From JAVJQS01 sp040218815 (GTDB taxonomy: Bacteria; Bacteroidota; Bacteroidia; Flavobacteriales_E; Vicingaceae), in contig JAVJQS010000001.1 in NCBI GenBank assembly GCA_040218815.1, positions 186,001 through 250,000 of the forward strand: a stretch of 64,000 nt of DNA. The letters run 5' to 3'. This document shows, in pieces, positions 43,509 to 52,443 of this stretch (positions are counted from its first letter, which is position 1; each line of letters opens with the position of its first letter). The position numbers and the translations under genes were made by a program. Below the pieces are notes generated by a model. It saw nothing but the letters and a program-made list of their open reading frames with translations, did no database searches and had not been told where the DNA came from.

Positions 43509-44281
43509 TGGAAAGAGCTTATGTTCATCCGAATGCAAAAATTGGCAAAAACGTAACAATTGAGCCATTCGCTTATATTTCTGAAGATGTAGAAATAGGT
43601 GATGGAACTTGGGTAGGACCTAATGCAACCATTATGGATGGTGCTAGGATTGGGAAGAATTGCAAAATTTTTCCAGGGGCAGTCATTTCAGCTATTCCAC
43701 AAGATTTAAAATTTAAAGGAGAAAAAACTACTGCTGAAATAGGTGATAACACCACTATTCGTGAATGTGTTACTGTGAATCGTGGGACGAGTGACCGTCA
43801 AAAGACAATTGTTGGAAATAACTGTTTACTAATGGCTTATGTTCACATTGCTCATGATGTATTTGTAGGCAACCATGTAATATTAGCCAACACAGCAAAC
43901 ATTGCTGGGCATGTCACAATTGAGGATCATGTAATTTTAGAAGGTGTTGTAGCTGTGCAACAATTTGTAAAAATTGGCGAGCACTCTTTTATTGCTGGTG
44001 GTTCATTAGTAAGAAAAAATGTTCCTCCATTTGTTAAAGCGGCACGCGAGCCATTAACTTATGCTGGAATAAATGCAATTGGACTAAGACGAAGGGGATA
44101 CGATACTGCAGTAATTAGCCAGATTGAAGATATTTACAGACACATCTTCGTGCATGGCACTAATGTCTCAAAGTCAATCGAAGAAATTAAAGCAAGTATT
44201 CCTGAATCAGCTGAAAAAACTCAAATTCTAAATTTTATTGAATCTTCAGATAAAGGAATTATTCGTGGTCCACTGAGCTAG
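43508..44281 (+). CDS. lpxA: UDP-N-acetylglucosamine O-acyltransferase
   Basis: A 257-residue trimeric left-handed beta-helix enzyme that starts lipid A synthesis by acylating the 3-OH of UDP-GlcNAc. The hexapeptide repeats run from residue 3 to about 190. Key motifs: 'ISAIPQDLKF', 'IRECVTVNRGT', 'MAYVHIAHD' with the catalytic His, 'NTANIAGHV', and the C-terminal helical part 'NAIGLRRRGY'. The start is the ATG at 43508, overlapping the lpxC/fabZ stop; an in-frame TTG just before it is unlikely. Confidence 0.97.
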   Translation: MERAYVHPNAKIGKNVTIEPFAYISEDVEIGDGTWVGPNATIMDGARIGKNCKIFPGAVISAIPQDLKFKGEKTTAEIGDNTTIRECVTVNRGTSDRQKTIVGNNCLLMAYVHIAHDVFVGNHVILANTANIAGHVTIEDHVILEGVVAVQQFVKIGEHSFIAGGSLVRKNVPPFVKAAREPLTYAGINAIGLRRRGYDTAVISQIEDIYRHIFVHGTNVSKSIEEIKASIPESAEKTQILNFIESSDKGIIRGPLS

Positions 44282-44326
44282 GTCGTTGCGATGAGATTCA
44301 TTGAATGAAGTAATTAATTCAACTAA

Positions 44327-44947
44327 ATGCAAATTGAAGCGCAACACTTAAGTAAACGCTATAATAGAGAATGGATATTTAGAAATCTCTCTCATCAATT
44401 TGAAAAAAACTCCAGAACAGGAATAATTGGTTCAAATGGAAGTGGCAAGTCTACCCTACTGAAGATTCTCGCTGCTGCTGAAATCCCGAGTGAAGGAAAG
44501 CTTTTCTATAAATTCATTGAAGGGAACTTAAAACACGAAACTATTTACAAGCATTTAAGCTTTGCTGCTCCTTACATGGACTTGCCAGAGCAGTTAAATG
44601 TAGAAGAGTTGTTTCATTTTCATTCCACTTTTAAACCATTTCAAAAAGAATTATCACTTGGCAAGTTTTTGGAATTACTTTATTTAGTTGATTCTAAAAA
44701 TAAAGCGATTAAGTACTTCTCATCAGGTATGAAACAGCGATTAAAGCTTGGCCTAGCCATTTGCTCGACTTCTTCACTGCTTATATTAGACGAACCTTGC
44801 TCCAATTTAGACAAAGCTGGTATTGCACTTTATTGGAAATTAGTAGAGGAGTTTGGCAAGGAGCGAACTATTCTAATTGGGTCAAATGAACAAGCAGATG
44901 AACTCCAAAATATTGATACATTTATAAATCTACTCGACTTTAAATAA
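44327..44947 (+). CDS. ABC transporter ATP-binding protein within the lpx operon
   Basis: A 206-residue stand-alone ATPase. Walker A 'GSNGSGKSTLLKIL' (about residues 36-49), signature 'FSSGMKQRLKLGLAI', Walker B 'LLILDEPCSNLD' and a short C-terminal end. The Q-loop ('SFAAPYMDLPEQL') is unusual. No permease is near. It lies between lpxA and efp on the same strand (45 and 48 base gaps), so expression with lipid A genes is likely. A role in envelope lipid export is possible, but context is the only support; this type of small ATPase is also found in systems with CcmA- or NatA-like logic. Confidence 0.85.
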   Translation: MQIEAQHLSKRYNREWIFRNLSHQFEKNSRTGIIGSNGSGKSTLLKILAAAEIPSEGKLFYKFIEGNLKHETIYKHLSFAAPYMDLPEQLNVEELFHFHSTFKPFQKELSLGKFLELLYLVDSKNKAIKYFSSGMKQRLKLGLAICSTSSLLILDEPCSNLDKAGIALYWKLVEEFGKERTILIGSNEQADELQNIDTFINLLDFK

Positions 44948-44968
44948 GCGATAATAAATCATAAACCC

Positions 44969-44976
44969 TATCTTTG
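44969..44976 (+). promoter_or_regulatory. Promoter -7 element before efp
   Basis: TATCTTTG matches TAnnTTTG 20 bases before the efp start. No clear TTG at -33. It may add transcription for efp and the genes after it inside the larger operon. Confidence 0.45.
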
Positions 44977-44995
44977 ACTTAATACAATTTGAACT

Positions 44996-45562
44996 ATGGC
45001 GAATACCTCAGACTTTAAAAATGGACTTTGTATGAATTTCAACAACGATTTATACAAAATTATTGAATTTCAACATGTTAAGCCTGGAAAAGGACCAGCA
45101 TTTGTAAGGACTAAATTGCAAAGCTTAACAACAGGAAAACTCATAGATAACACCTTTAATGCAGGAGTTAAGATTGACCCTGTAAGAATTGAAACAAGAA
45201 AATATCAATATTTATTTAATGATGATAGTGGCTTTCATTTTATGAATACGGACGATTATGAGCAAACATTTCTACCTAAAGAAATGATAAATGCCCCTCA
45301 GTTTTTAAAAGAAGGAGACATGGTGGAAATAATGTTTCACGCTGAAGAAGAAAAGCCGCTCTCATGTGATTTGCCGCCCTTTGTTGAAATGAAAATTGAT
45401 TTTACTGAGCCTGGTATTAAAGGAGATACCGCCACAAATGCTACTAAACCAGCTAAAATTGAGACAGGAGCAGAGGTTCGAGTACCCTTATTCATTAATG
45501 AAGGAGATAAGATTAGAATTGACACAAGAACAGGCGCTTATTGTGAGCGTGTAAAAGAATGA
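44996..45562 (+). CDS. efp: Elongation factor P
   Basis: A 188-residue three-domain translation factor that rescues ribosomes stalled on proline runs. The loop that reaches the peptidyl transferase centre reads 'HVKPGKGPAFVR', with Lys32 at the position that is modified by EpmA in E. coli; no epmA or epmB is in the window, so the modification state is unknown. Other blocks: 'DPVRIETRKYQYLF', 'PPFVEMKI', 'VPLFINEGDKIRIDTRTGAY'. The stop overlaps the lpxD2 ATG by four bases, a coupling of efp with an envelope gene that recurs in Bacteroidetes. Confidence 0.97.
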   Translation: MANTSDFKNGLCMNFNNDLYKIIEFQHVKPGKGPAFVRTKLQSLTTGKLIDNTFNAGVKIDPVRIETRKYQYLFNDDSGFHFMNTDDYEQTFLPKEMINAPQFLKEGDMVEIMFHAEEEKPLSCDLPPFVEMKIDFTEPGIKGDTATNATKPAKIETGAEVRVPLFINEGDKIRIDTRTGAYCERVKE

Positions 45563-46500
45563 AACTAGATAAGTCATATCGATTATCAGAAATTGGTGCA
45601 CTACTCGATGCTCCTTATTATGGTAGTGAGGATCTTAAAATTACCGGTATCAATGAAATTCATCGTGTAGAATCCGGAGATATTGTTTTTGTCGATCACC
45701 CAAAGTATTATGAAAAGGCCCTTCAATCTGCAGGTTCTCTTGTATTAATAGATAAGAAAGTAGATATCCCTGATGGGAAAGGAATAGTAGTTTGTGATGA
45801 CCCTTTTAAGAATTTCAACTTTCTTTTGAACTATTTCAATCCATTTGAATTTTCAGAGCTACAACAGAGCCCTTCAGCCAAAATTGGTAACAATACTAAA
45901 ATCCACCCTTCTGTTTTTATAGGAAACAATGTTGAAATTGGAGACAATACAATTATTTTCCCAAATGTTAGTATTCTAGATGGTGTTAAGATTGGAAAGA
46001 ATGTTATCATTCAGTCAGGATGTATCATTGGTTCTCTAGGGTTTTATTACAAGAATAGGCCAGAGCATTTTGAACGACTAAATAGTTGTGGAATAGTTGA
46101 TATTAAAGATGGAGTAGAAATTGGTGGGAACTGCACAATTGATAAAGGGGTTACAGCCGTAACTGAGATTGGAGAAGGCACCAAAATAGACAATCTTGTG
46201 CAGATTGGGCATGATACAGTGATTGGCAAAAAATGCTTGATTGCAGCTCAGTGCGGGATTGCAGGTTGTGTAACCATTGGAAATGAAGTCACCATTTGGG
46301 GTCAAGTGGGAATGGCTAGTGGAATAACAATTGGAGATAAAGCAATTTTATTGGCACAAAGTGGTATCAGCAAATCGTTGAAAGGAGGACAAACCTACTT
46401 TGGAAGTCCAGCTGAAGAAGTTCGAGCAAAATATAAAGAGATGGCAATGATACGTCGTTTACCAGAATTGCTTAATAAAAAGCAAGATAATGAGCGATGA
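45559..46500 (+). CDS. LpxD paralogue (LpxD2), probably divergent acyltransferase
   Basis: A 313-residue second LpxD-like protein. The uridine-binding-like N-terminal domain (1-100, 'SGDIVFVDHPKYYEKAL') and beta helix (105-285) are present. It keeps the first active-site His (His218 in 'QIGHDTVIG'), but the position of the second conserved His holds Gly255 ('GMASGITI' against 'GIVGHLKI' in LpxD). The acyl-pocket 'GADGFGFAP' is replaced by 'GSLGFYYKN', and the C-terminal acyl-carrier-binding helix is shorter. It may act on another sugar nucleotide or be non-catalytic. It overlaps efp by four bases and the SpoIIE gene by eleven. Confidence 0.85.
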   Translation: MKLDKSYRLSEIGALLDAPYYGSEDLKITGINEIHRVESGDIVFVDHPKYYEKALQSAGSLVLIDKKVDIPDGKGIVVCDDPFKNFNFLLNYFNPFEFSELQQSPSAKIGNNTKIHPSVFIGNNVEIGDNTIIFPNVSILDGVKIGKNVIIQSGCIIGSLGFYYKNRPEHFERLNSCGIVDIKDGVEIGGNCTIDKGVTAVTEIGEGTKIDNLVQIGHDTVIGKKCLIAAQCGIAGCVTIGNEVTIWGQVGMASGITIGDKAILLAQSGISKSLKGGQTYFGSPAEEVRAKYKEMAMIRRLPELLNKKQDNER

Positions 46501-47746
46501 AAAAACACAGCGTGCTAAGAGTAAACTGCAGCTTTCGAATTCTAAGTTAAATCGCCTGCTTAATCTAACAAATGCGATAAATAACAACTCGACTAGAAAA
46601 AGTCTTTTCGCAGTGTTACAAGAAGTTTTAATTGATGACTTGCACATTGGGAAATTTATACTTTTTACTTTTGAGAACTCATGGAGAGTAGCACTTACAG
46701 AAGGAATTTCTGCCATAGATGCAAAAAAAGTTGATATAAAGTACATTATTGAAAATTACAAGAGCATTGATGTACTGAATAGCGATCAACAATCAAGTCT
46801 TGAACAGTTCGACGTTGTAATTCCAGTTTTTCAAAAAGAAAAACCATTAGCCTACCTTCTTTTGGCTGATTTTGAAGACGAAAAAATCGAAATTAGTCCG
46901 ATTATAAAACACTTGCGTTTTATACAAACTTTGGCCAATATAATTGTCGTGGCCTTAGAAAATAAACGACTCAATTCCGAGTATATTAAACAAATTGCAA
47001 TAAAAAAAGAGCTGGAATTAGCTCAAAATATGCAATCCTTGCTTTTTCCAAGAGTATTACCAAACACCAGTGAACTAAGTGTTGAAGCTTATTATCTTCC
47101 ACACAGTGAAGTTGGAGGTGATTATTATGATGTTATCCGTTTAGAGGGAGGTAATATTGCACTTTGCATGGCCGACGTTTCTGGGAAAGGTATGCCAGCT
47201 GCCTTATTAATGGCCAACTTTCAAGCAAATTTAAGGGCATTATTAAATGTAACTCAAGATATTTCAGAGTTAGTTAGACAATGCAACAAAAAAGTGATTG
47301 AATCAGCTGATTATGAAAAGTTCATCACTCTATTTGTGGCCATCTTTAATCCAAAGAATAAAAGCTTAACTTATTTAAATGCAGGACACCAACCCGGAAT
47401 TATTTCCCAAAATGGGAGTTTAAAGTTATTAAAAAAAGGGTGCACTGTCCTTGGAATGTTTGATGAGTTACCAAAAATTGAAGCTGAAACAATTCCTCTG
47501 ACGAATAACAGCAGGTTAATTTGCTTTACAGATGGGTTAGCTGAATTGGAAGATAAAAATGGAAGACAAATCGAAATTGAAGGCTTAATCAATTTAGTCC
47601 AAAATGAAGACTCCATACAAGCGATTACTTCCTCTTTTAAGAAAACTATCAAAGATTTAGAAAGTAACTCTGGTTTGAAAGATGATATTACTTTCCTTGC
47701 TGCGGAGTTTTTTGCTGAAGCATCGACTTCCAATTTAAGTCGATAG
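46490..47746 (+). CDS. GAF-like / SpoIIE-type PP2C serine phosphatase
   Basis: A 418-residue signalling protein. The first 170 residues look like a GAF-type sensory domain; a short coiled coil ('KKELELAQNMQSLLFPR') leads to the PP2C/SpoIIE phosphatase (about 190-405) with metal-binding acids in 'VGGDYYDVIRL' and 'MADVSGKGMPAALLMA', 'YLNAGHQPGII', 'FTDGLAE' and 'DDITFLAAEF'. Such enzymes dephosphorylate anti-anti-sigma factors (STAS proteins) in partner-switching pathways; no STAS or anti-sigma gene is nearby. It starts inside the end of lpxD2 and its last 59 bases overlap the convergent O-antigen ligase gene. Confidence 0.9.
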   Translation: MSDEKTQRAKSKLQLSNSKLNRLLNLTNAINNNSTRKSLFAVLQEVLIDDLHIGKFILFTFENSWRVALTEGISAIDAKKVDIKYIIENYKSIDVLNSDQQSSLEQFDVVIPVFQKEKPLAYLLLADFEDEKIEISPIIKHLRFIQTLANIIVVALENKRLNSEYIKQIAIKKELELAQNMQSLLFPRVLPNTSELSVEAYYLPHSEVGGDYYDVIRLEGGNIALCMADVSGKGMPAALLMANFQANLRALLNVTQDISELVRQCNKKVIESADYEKFITLFVAIFNPKNKSLTYLNAGHQPGIISQNGSLKLLKKGCTVLGMFDELPKIEAETIPLTNNSRLICFTDGLAELEDKNGRQIEIEGLINLVQNEDSIQAITSSFKKTIKDLESNSGLKDDITFLAAEFFAEASTSNLSR

Positions 47747-49136
47747 CAACAATTATTGCAACAAACGACCAGAAGGGCACGCTTGCTTTATCAGTATCAA
47801 GAAAGTTATTGAGTGTACCATTTATTATGTACGAAGTAAAAGCCAGTATTACAAAAAAGACTATTGTTCTTAGTTCACTTTTGGGCAGTCGAAAATATAA
47901 AATAGAAGCTCTGTAATAAAAACACACAATTATTAAGATAAAACTAATTAAGCCAAATAATCCTTCTTCAGCTAAGGGTCCTATAAACTCACTGTGAGCG
48001 TTCCCCATATCTCCAGCATTTGTACTTATAATAGTTAAGTCATCAGCAGACTGGAACGGAGCATATTGAAAAGCATAGGTGCCAGGACCCCAACCTAAAA
48101 TTGGCTTTCGTTTAAACATTTCAATGGCAGAATTCCATCGGTTGATACGCTCTAAATTGGAGGCATCAGTAGAAATGTTCGTAATAGACTGAACATGCTC
48201 TGTCAAATTTTCACTAGTAGAGTCTTGCTCGTTTTTCTCCAAGGTATTGATGATATCAGTCCAAAAAATACTAATGAAGAGTACTGCTAAACCTGCCACC
48301 GAAATCACAAAAGACCGTTTTAGTTTTAGCAAGTAGATAAGAGAGACTCCAAAGGCAATAAGCAAACTGATCCATGCAGCACGGCCGTATGAAAATATTA
48401 TTCCTAATGCTAGGATCACAATCATTATAGCAGATAACAATCTATAATGACTGTACCGCTTTAAACTAATCAATAAGAGTGCAATCGGAAACATCATGGC
48501 TAAAACAGCTCCATACACTGTGTGATCCTTAAAAAATGGTTGCATTACCCAGTGTGCAGGTCTTTCAGCAAACCCATAAGTACTGTGGTGTATAAAAGTA
48601 TATGTTGCCACTATGACTAAAGCAATCAAATAAACCCATGCAAAAGTTAAAATTCCTGATTTTGTATTGAAAAGCTGCGTTCCAATAAAGTAAAATGCAA
48701 CTAGAAACCACATCCGAGCTAATAAAAATTTAAGTGAAACAAGCGGTAATGTGCTCGTTACAGTAGTTATTAAAATCCACGCAATGTTTATAAAAATTGC
48801 AATAGTAATAGGATGCTTTAAAACTGATTGATCAAAAGCTCGATCATAAAGTAGTTTTAAGAAGAATATAACCATCACTCCAAAGAGCAATGGTTCAGTT
48901 GGTAAAAACATACCTACCCCTGCAAAATCTAACTCCTCTAAGTTGAGTGATAAGGGTGTTGTAAATATGATAAACCAAAGTAACTTATCGGTAGCTACAA
49001 ATGCCATTAACATTAAAACCAAGGCAAAAGGGACTATTGAAAACCAATATTGCTCCAAGGCAATAAAAGCACTATTTGCCATAATGAACAAAAAGCTCAG
49101 AATAAGTACCCAATGTGACTTGAGATAATCAGTCAT
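47688..49136 (-). CDS. O-antigen ligase / polymerase-family membrane protein
   Basis: A 482-residue integral membrane protein with about 12 hydrophobic segments and one large periplasmic loop (about 275-370). The loop has 'SNLERINRWNSAIEMFKRKPILGWGPG', the Wzy_C signature of O-antigen ligases (WaaL) and polymerases (Wzy). It either polymerises polysaccharide repeats or attaches chains to lipid A core. It follows two Wzz-like chain-length genes with two- and three-base gaps, which favours polysaccharide polymerisation. The C-terminus overlaps the convergent phosphatase gene by 59 bases. Confidence 0.88.
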   Translation of the reverse strand: MTDYLKSHWVLILSFLFIMANSAFIALEQYWFSIVPFALVLMLMAFVATDKLLWFIIFTTPLSLNLEELDFAGVGMFLPTEPLLFGVMVIFFLKLLYDRAFDQSVLKHPITIAIFINIAWILITTVTSTLPLVSLKFLLARMWFLVAFYFIGTQLFNTKSGILTFAWVYLIALVIVATYTFIHHSTYGFAERPAHWVMQPFFKDHTVYGAVLAMMFPIALLLISLKRYSHYRLLSAIMIVILALGIIFSYGRAAWISLLIAFGVSLIYLLKLKRSFVISVAGLAVLFISIFWTDIINTLEKNEQDSTSENLTEHVQSITNISTDASNLERINRWNSAIEMFKRKPILGWGPGTYAFQYAPFQSADDLTIISTNAGDMGNAHSEFIGPLAEEGLFGLISFILIIVCFYYRASILYFRLPKSELRTIVFFVILAFTSYIINGTLNNFLDTDKASVPFWSFVAIIVAIDLNWKSMLQQKTPQQGK

Positions 49137-49138
49137 TT

Positions 49139-50101
49139 TTAGCGTTTTTGATAGCCTAATACAAGCAACAAAAAGAAGGTAAACCCTACTGCACCTGCAA
49201 CTGAAAAAAGTGCTATTAACCAGCGAATAGGCGAAGATTTTTTGTCTGGCACTTGAGGATGAACCAAAATATGGGTATAAGTCCTATGCATCAAGTAGTT
49301 TTTTCTTGCGTCCTCATAGTAACTTAAAGTTTTAACATATTCTTCATTAGAAAACTTAAGTTGCTCTTGTAAATTTGAGAAGTAGCTTCCGAACTTTTCT
49401 AAACTTCCATACATTTCTTTGATTTTGTCAAAATCAGCTCCTTTCTTTCCTTCTAAAAGAAATTTTACATATCCTCTTGTCACCTCTTCAGACTGTGCTT
49501 GAAAATCAAGGACACCATATTTTGTACTAATTTCTTCACTTAATTTCTGTAAGCTATCTAAGCGGGCATTACTTCTATCTAAGAGATTTTTATTAATTAC
49601 TAAGATCTCTTTATACTTCTCTCGTTCTGTTATTCGAATAGTATGATTGAGCAATTTAATTAAGTGTTCTACCATTTTCTTGGCCTTCACTGGATCTGTT
49701 GAAATAACTGTAAGAACAATCGATTCAAACCGTGTTTCCTCATAGTTTACATGTTCTGCATAAACACTATTTATATATGTTTTTGCAAATTGTATATTGG
49801 GGTCTATTTCGTATTCTTCATATAGGTTAAACTTTTGAATCATACTATCTCTAATAGCATCAGACTCTAAATATTGCTGCATTTGTTGCAATTCGGTTTC
49901 ATCCGCATAAGCACCTAAATTGGTCGGATATATTGAAGCCGTAGAGGTAAATTTAGGTGTTAAAAATTGAGGCCCTGAAAACACGATTGCAAGAATTGCT
50001 GCAACTATGGCTACCCCAGCAAGCAATTTCCACTTTTTAAGTGCAAAGCGAAGAAGCGTTGTATTTGACCTAAAATATTCTTTTCCTTTTAATTCTTCCA
50101 T
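49139..50101 (-). CDS. Wzz-like chain-length determinant protein (second copy)
   Basis: A 320-residue inner-membrane protein with two membrane helices ('LLAGVAIVAAILAIVFSG', about 29-46, and 'WLIALFSVAGAVGFTFFLLLVLG' near the C-terminus) enclosing a long helical periplasmic domain. This topology is that of polysaccharide co-polymerases (Wzz), which set chain length. There is no C-terminal tyrosine kinase domain. It starts three bases after the first copy's stop and shares the overall plan but only modest sequence similarity with it. Confidence 0.78.
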   Translation of the reverse strand: MEELKGKEYFRSNTTLLRFALKKWKLLAGVAIVAAILAIVFSGPQFLTPKFTSTASIYPTNLGAYADETELQQMQQYLESDAIRDSMIQKFNLYEEYEIDPNIQFAKTYINSVYAEHVNYEETRFESIVLTVISTDPVKAKKMVEHLIKLLNHTIRITEREKYKEILVINKNLLDRSNARLDSLQKLSEEISTKYGVLDFQAQSEEVTRGYVKFLLEGKKGADFDKIKEMYGSLEKFGSYFSNLQEQLKFSNEEYVKTLSYYEDARKNYLMHRTYTHILVHPQVPDKKSSPIRWLIALFSVAGAVGFTFFLLLVLGYQKR

Positions 50102-50104
50102 TAT

Positions 50105-51091
50105 CTATTTTGGGTCAATTAAAATTAGAACAATCATGGTAAATAAAAATGTGGCAAATGTTGAAGCTAAAACAATTAACCACCTTATTGGGTAGCTTGG
50201 CCTTTCAGCAGGATAGGCATCATTTACCACAAATTTTTGATCCATTGATGTTTGAGCATTTACCCTTGCTTCAGCATAAACAGTCCTTAAGTCACTTAAC
50301 TTTTCACGTTCATATTCCATTTGCTGCACTAGACTTAAATACTTACCACCATACTTCGATATTGTATCCAATTTATTTTGAATGATTTGTGCTGCTTTCA
50401 TATTATTCTGCACTAAAGCTGCACCATACTGCTCACTTAATACCTCAACTTGTGTTTCATAGTCTTGAACACCGAGTGCACGAATTTGATTTAAAGTGTC
50501 TTCCATTGCATTTATTTCTGCAACCAAAGTATTGTATTCTTTTTCAACAATCCTAAAGGCTTGTTTAGCTACTTTTTTTAACATTTTATTCCTTACACTA
50601 TCCACCATCAATGCAATCTCATTGGCAATTTCAGCCGCATATTGGGGGTCTTCATCCAGCACTTCAATTTTTACAGACATAAACTTTGTTCTATAAAAAT
50701 CAATATTGCTTTCATACTCCTTGAACAACAGTGTTTTCTTAAACTGATTTTCTTGATCGATATTATAGTGATTCATCAAATCAAACTTGCGAATAATGTG
50801 TGATCTAATCTCGTCAGACTTTAGGATTTGAATTAACTGTTCTGCTTCCTCTTCTTCGCCAAACTCAAGGAAATCTTTCTCTTTATAGTTTTCACTATTC
50901 AATAATGCTCTAGATATAGAAGTGGTTGTTGATGGAAATAAAACTACAGAAGACTCATATTTGTCTTCTATAAAAAGTGAAAAAATCGAGGACGTTATTA
51001 TTGCAAGCAGAGTAGTTATTAACAATACGTGACGCCACTTTTTCATAAAAAAAATGGTGCTTTTGGAATTGATATCATATTCGCCACTCAT
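50105..51091 (-). CDS. Wzz-like chain-length determinant protein (first copy)
   Basis: A 328-residue inner-membrane protein with helices at about 18-37 ('VLLITTLLAIITSSIFSLF') and 300-325 ('WLIVLASTFATFLFTMIVLIL'), and between them a long coiled-coil-rich periplasmic domain, as in Wzz co-polymerases. 'YPAERPSYPIRW' just before the second helix matches the Pro-rich hinge of the family. It leads the wzz-wzz-ligase unit. A minus-strand TATTTTTG element (51120-51127) about 30 bases upstream of its ATG could give this unit its own promoter. Confidence 0.8.
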   Translation of the reverse strand: MSGEYDINSKSTIFFMKKWRHVLLITTLLAIITSSIFSLFIEDKYESSVVLFPSTTTSISRALLNSENYKEKDFLEFGEEEEAEQLIQILKSDEIRSHIIRKFDLMNHYNIDQENQFKKTLLFKEYESNIDFYRTKFMSVKIEVLDEDPQYAAEIANEIALMVDSVRNKMLKKVAKQAFRIVEKEYNTLVAEINAMEDTLNQIRALGVQDYETQVEVLSEQYGAALVQNNMKAAQIIQNKLDTISKYGGKYLSLVQQMEYEREKLSDLRTVYAEARVNAQTSMDQKFVVNDAYPAERPSYPIRWLIVLASTFATFLFTMIVLILIDPK

Positions 51092-51141
51092 ACTAAGTTC
51101 TCCTGAAGTTAAAAGTTGTCAAAAATAGTGAAATTCAAAGA

Positions 51142-52443
51142 CTATGCTAATTTTGAAATCGTTGCACTATCATCCTTCGATTTTAATACAAATCTAGCAG
51201 TGTTTCTTGAGCGTTGCTCTAATAAATTTTCTTTCCCCTTTGTTAGCTCTGTTATTGTAGTTTCATCATAATGACGAATAGTTAGTAAACTCAGCCCATT
51301 ATTATAACTTACCTTAAATTTATTTTTCAACGCTGTAATTAAATTTTTCAATTCAGGATTAATTTCAGATGTGCAAACAGAAAAGCTGATTGCTGAGTTC
51401 TGCATGGCAGCGATTCGAATTCTGTACTTAAAAAAAAGCCCAAATATTTCACTTAAATTTTCTTCTTCAATAAATGAAAAATCACGAGGTGAAATAGAAA
51501 TTAGCACTTGATTTGGTTTGTGAATATAAGATGGAATCAATGAATCAGTTGCAGTATTCTTATCGATTAGTGTTCCTTTATTATTTGGATTGATAAATGA
51601 CTTTACTAAAAGAGGAATACCCTTATTTTCCAAAGGCTTAATAGTTTTTGGGTGAATTACTGAAGCACCAAAGTAAGCCAGCTCCACTGCTTCCTTGTAA
51701 GATATATTATTCAGCTTAACAGTGTTCTTAAAAAACTTTGGGTCTGCATTTAGCATGCCTTCAACATCTTTCCAAATCACAACTTCCTTAGCATTTAGAG
51801 CACTAGCAACAATTGCTGCAGAAAAATCAGACCCCTCCCGCCCTAAAGTGGAAGTATAATTTTCGGAGGTTGAAGCGATAAACCCTTGTGAAACTAAAAC
51901 ATGATTTTCTGTGGTGAAATCGTTTTTTGCTATTCGCTGAATTTGATTATTGGTGGTTTCCCAGTCTACTACTCCTGCTCGATAACTATTGTCAGTTCTA
52001 ATTAAATCTCTAGCATCAATCCATTTGTTTCTACGGCCATTTTCTGTTAAAGCAGCAGATAAAATCTTACTGGATAACACTTCCCCAATAGATACCATTT
52101 GATCATATTCAAAATCAAAAGTTCCAATAGGATCATCTTCTAATTGCCATTCAACCTCAACAAAAGTGTTGTGAATTTCTTGATAAATAGCATGTTTTTT
52201 ATCTGGGAAGAGCTCCTTGAGAATAGTAAAGTGAAAAGCTTTTATTTTTTCAAGCAAAGGCTGCCAGTCTTCTGTTTTGTAAAAGAAGGCATTTAATAAC
52301 CCTTCAAGTGCATTGGTGGTCTTATCCATCGCTGATACGATCACGAACAACTGATTTGCTGAATTATCCTGAATTATTGAAACAGCATTTCTAACTGACT
52401 CGGCATCTTTTACAGATGCTCCTCCAAATTTGAATACTTTCAT
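51142..52443 (-). CDS. lysC: Aspartate kinase
   Basis: A 433-residue monofunctional aspartokinase, first step to lysine, threonine and methionine. The N-terminus has 'KVFKFGGASVKDAESV'; the kinase domain shows 'FIASTSENYTSTLGREGSDFSAAIVA' divided by loops, and 'VVIWKDVEGMLNADPKFF'. The C-terminal 130 residues are paired ACT domains expected to bind an amino acid inhibitor. No homoserine dehydrogenase is fused, unlike ThrA. Its ATG overlaps the stop of the GNAT gene upstream (ATGA-type, four bases). Confidence 0.93.
   Translation of the reverse strand: MKVFKFGGASVKDAESVRNAVSIIQDNSANQLFVIVSAMDKTTNALEGLLNAFFYKTEDWQPLLEKIKAFHFTILKELFPDKKHAIYQEIHNTFVEVEWQLEDDPIGTFDFEYDQMVSIGEVLSSKILSAALTENGRRNKWIDARDLIRTDNSYRAGVVDWETTNNQIQRIAKNDFTTENHVLVSQGFIASTSENYTSTLGREGSDFSAAIVASALNAKEVVIWKDVEGMLNADPKFFKNTVKLNNISYKEAVELAYFGASVIHPKTIKPLENKGIPLLVKSFINPNNKGTLIDKNTATDSLIPSYIHKPNQVLISISPRDFSFIEEENLSEIFGLFFKYRIRIAAMQNSAISFSVCTSEINPELKNLITALKNKFKVSYNNGLSLLTIRHYDETTITELTKGKENLLEQRSRNTARFVLKSKDDSATISKLA

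Noticed and set aside
46078..46305. Antisense frames across lpxD2, lpxA and rsbU-like genes
   Set aside because: Hexapeptide-repeat genes often leave open antisense frames; no start context or domain supports them.
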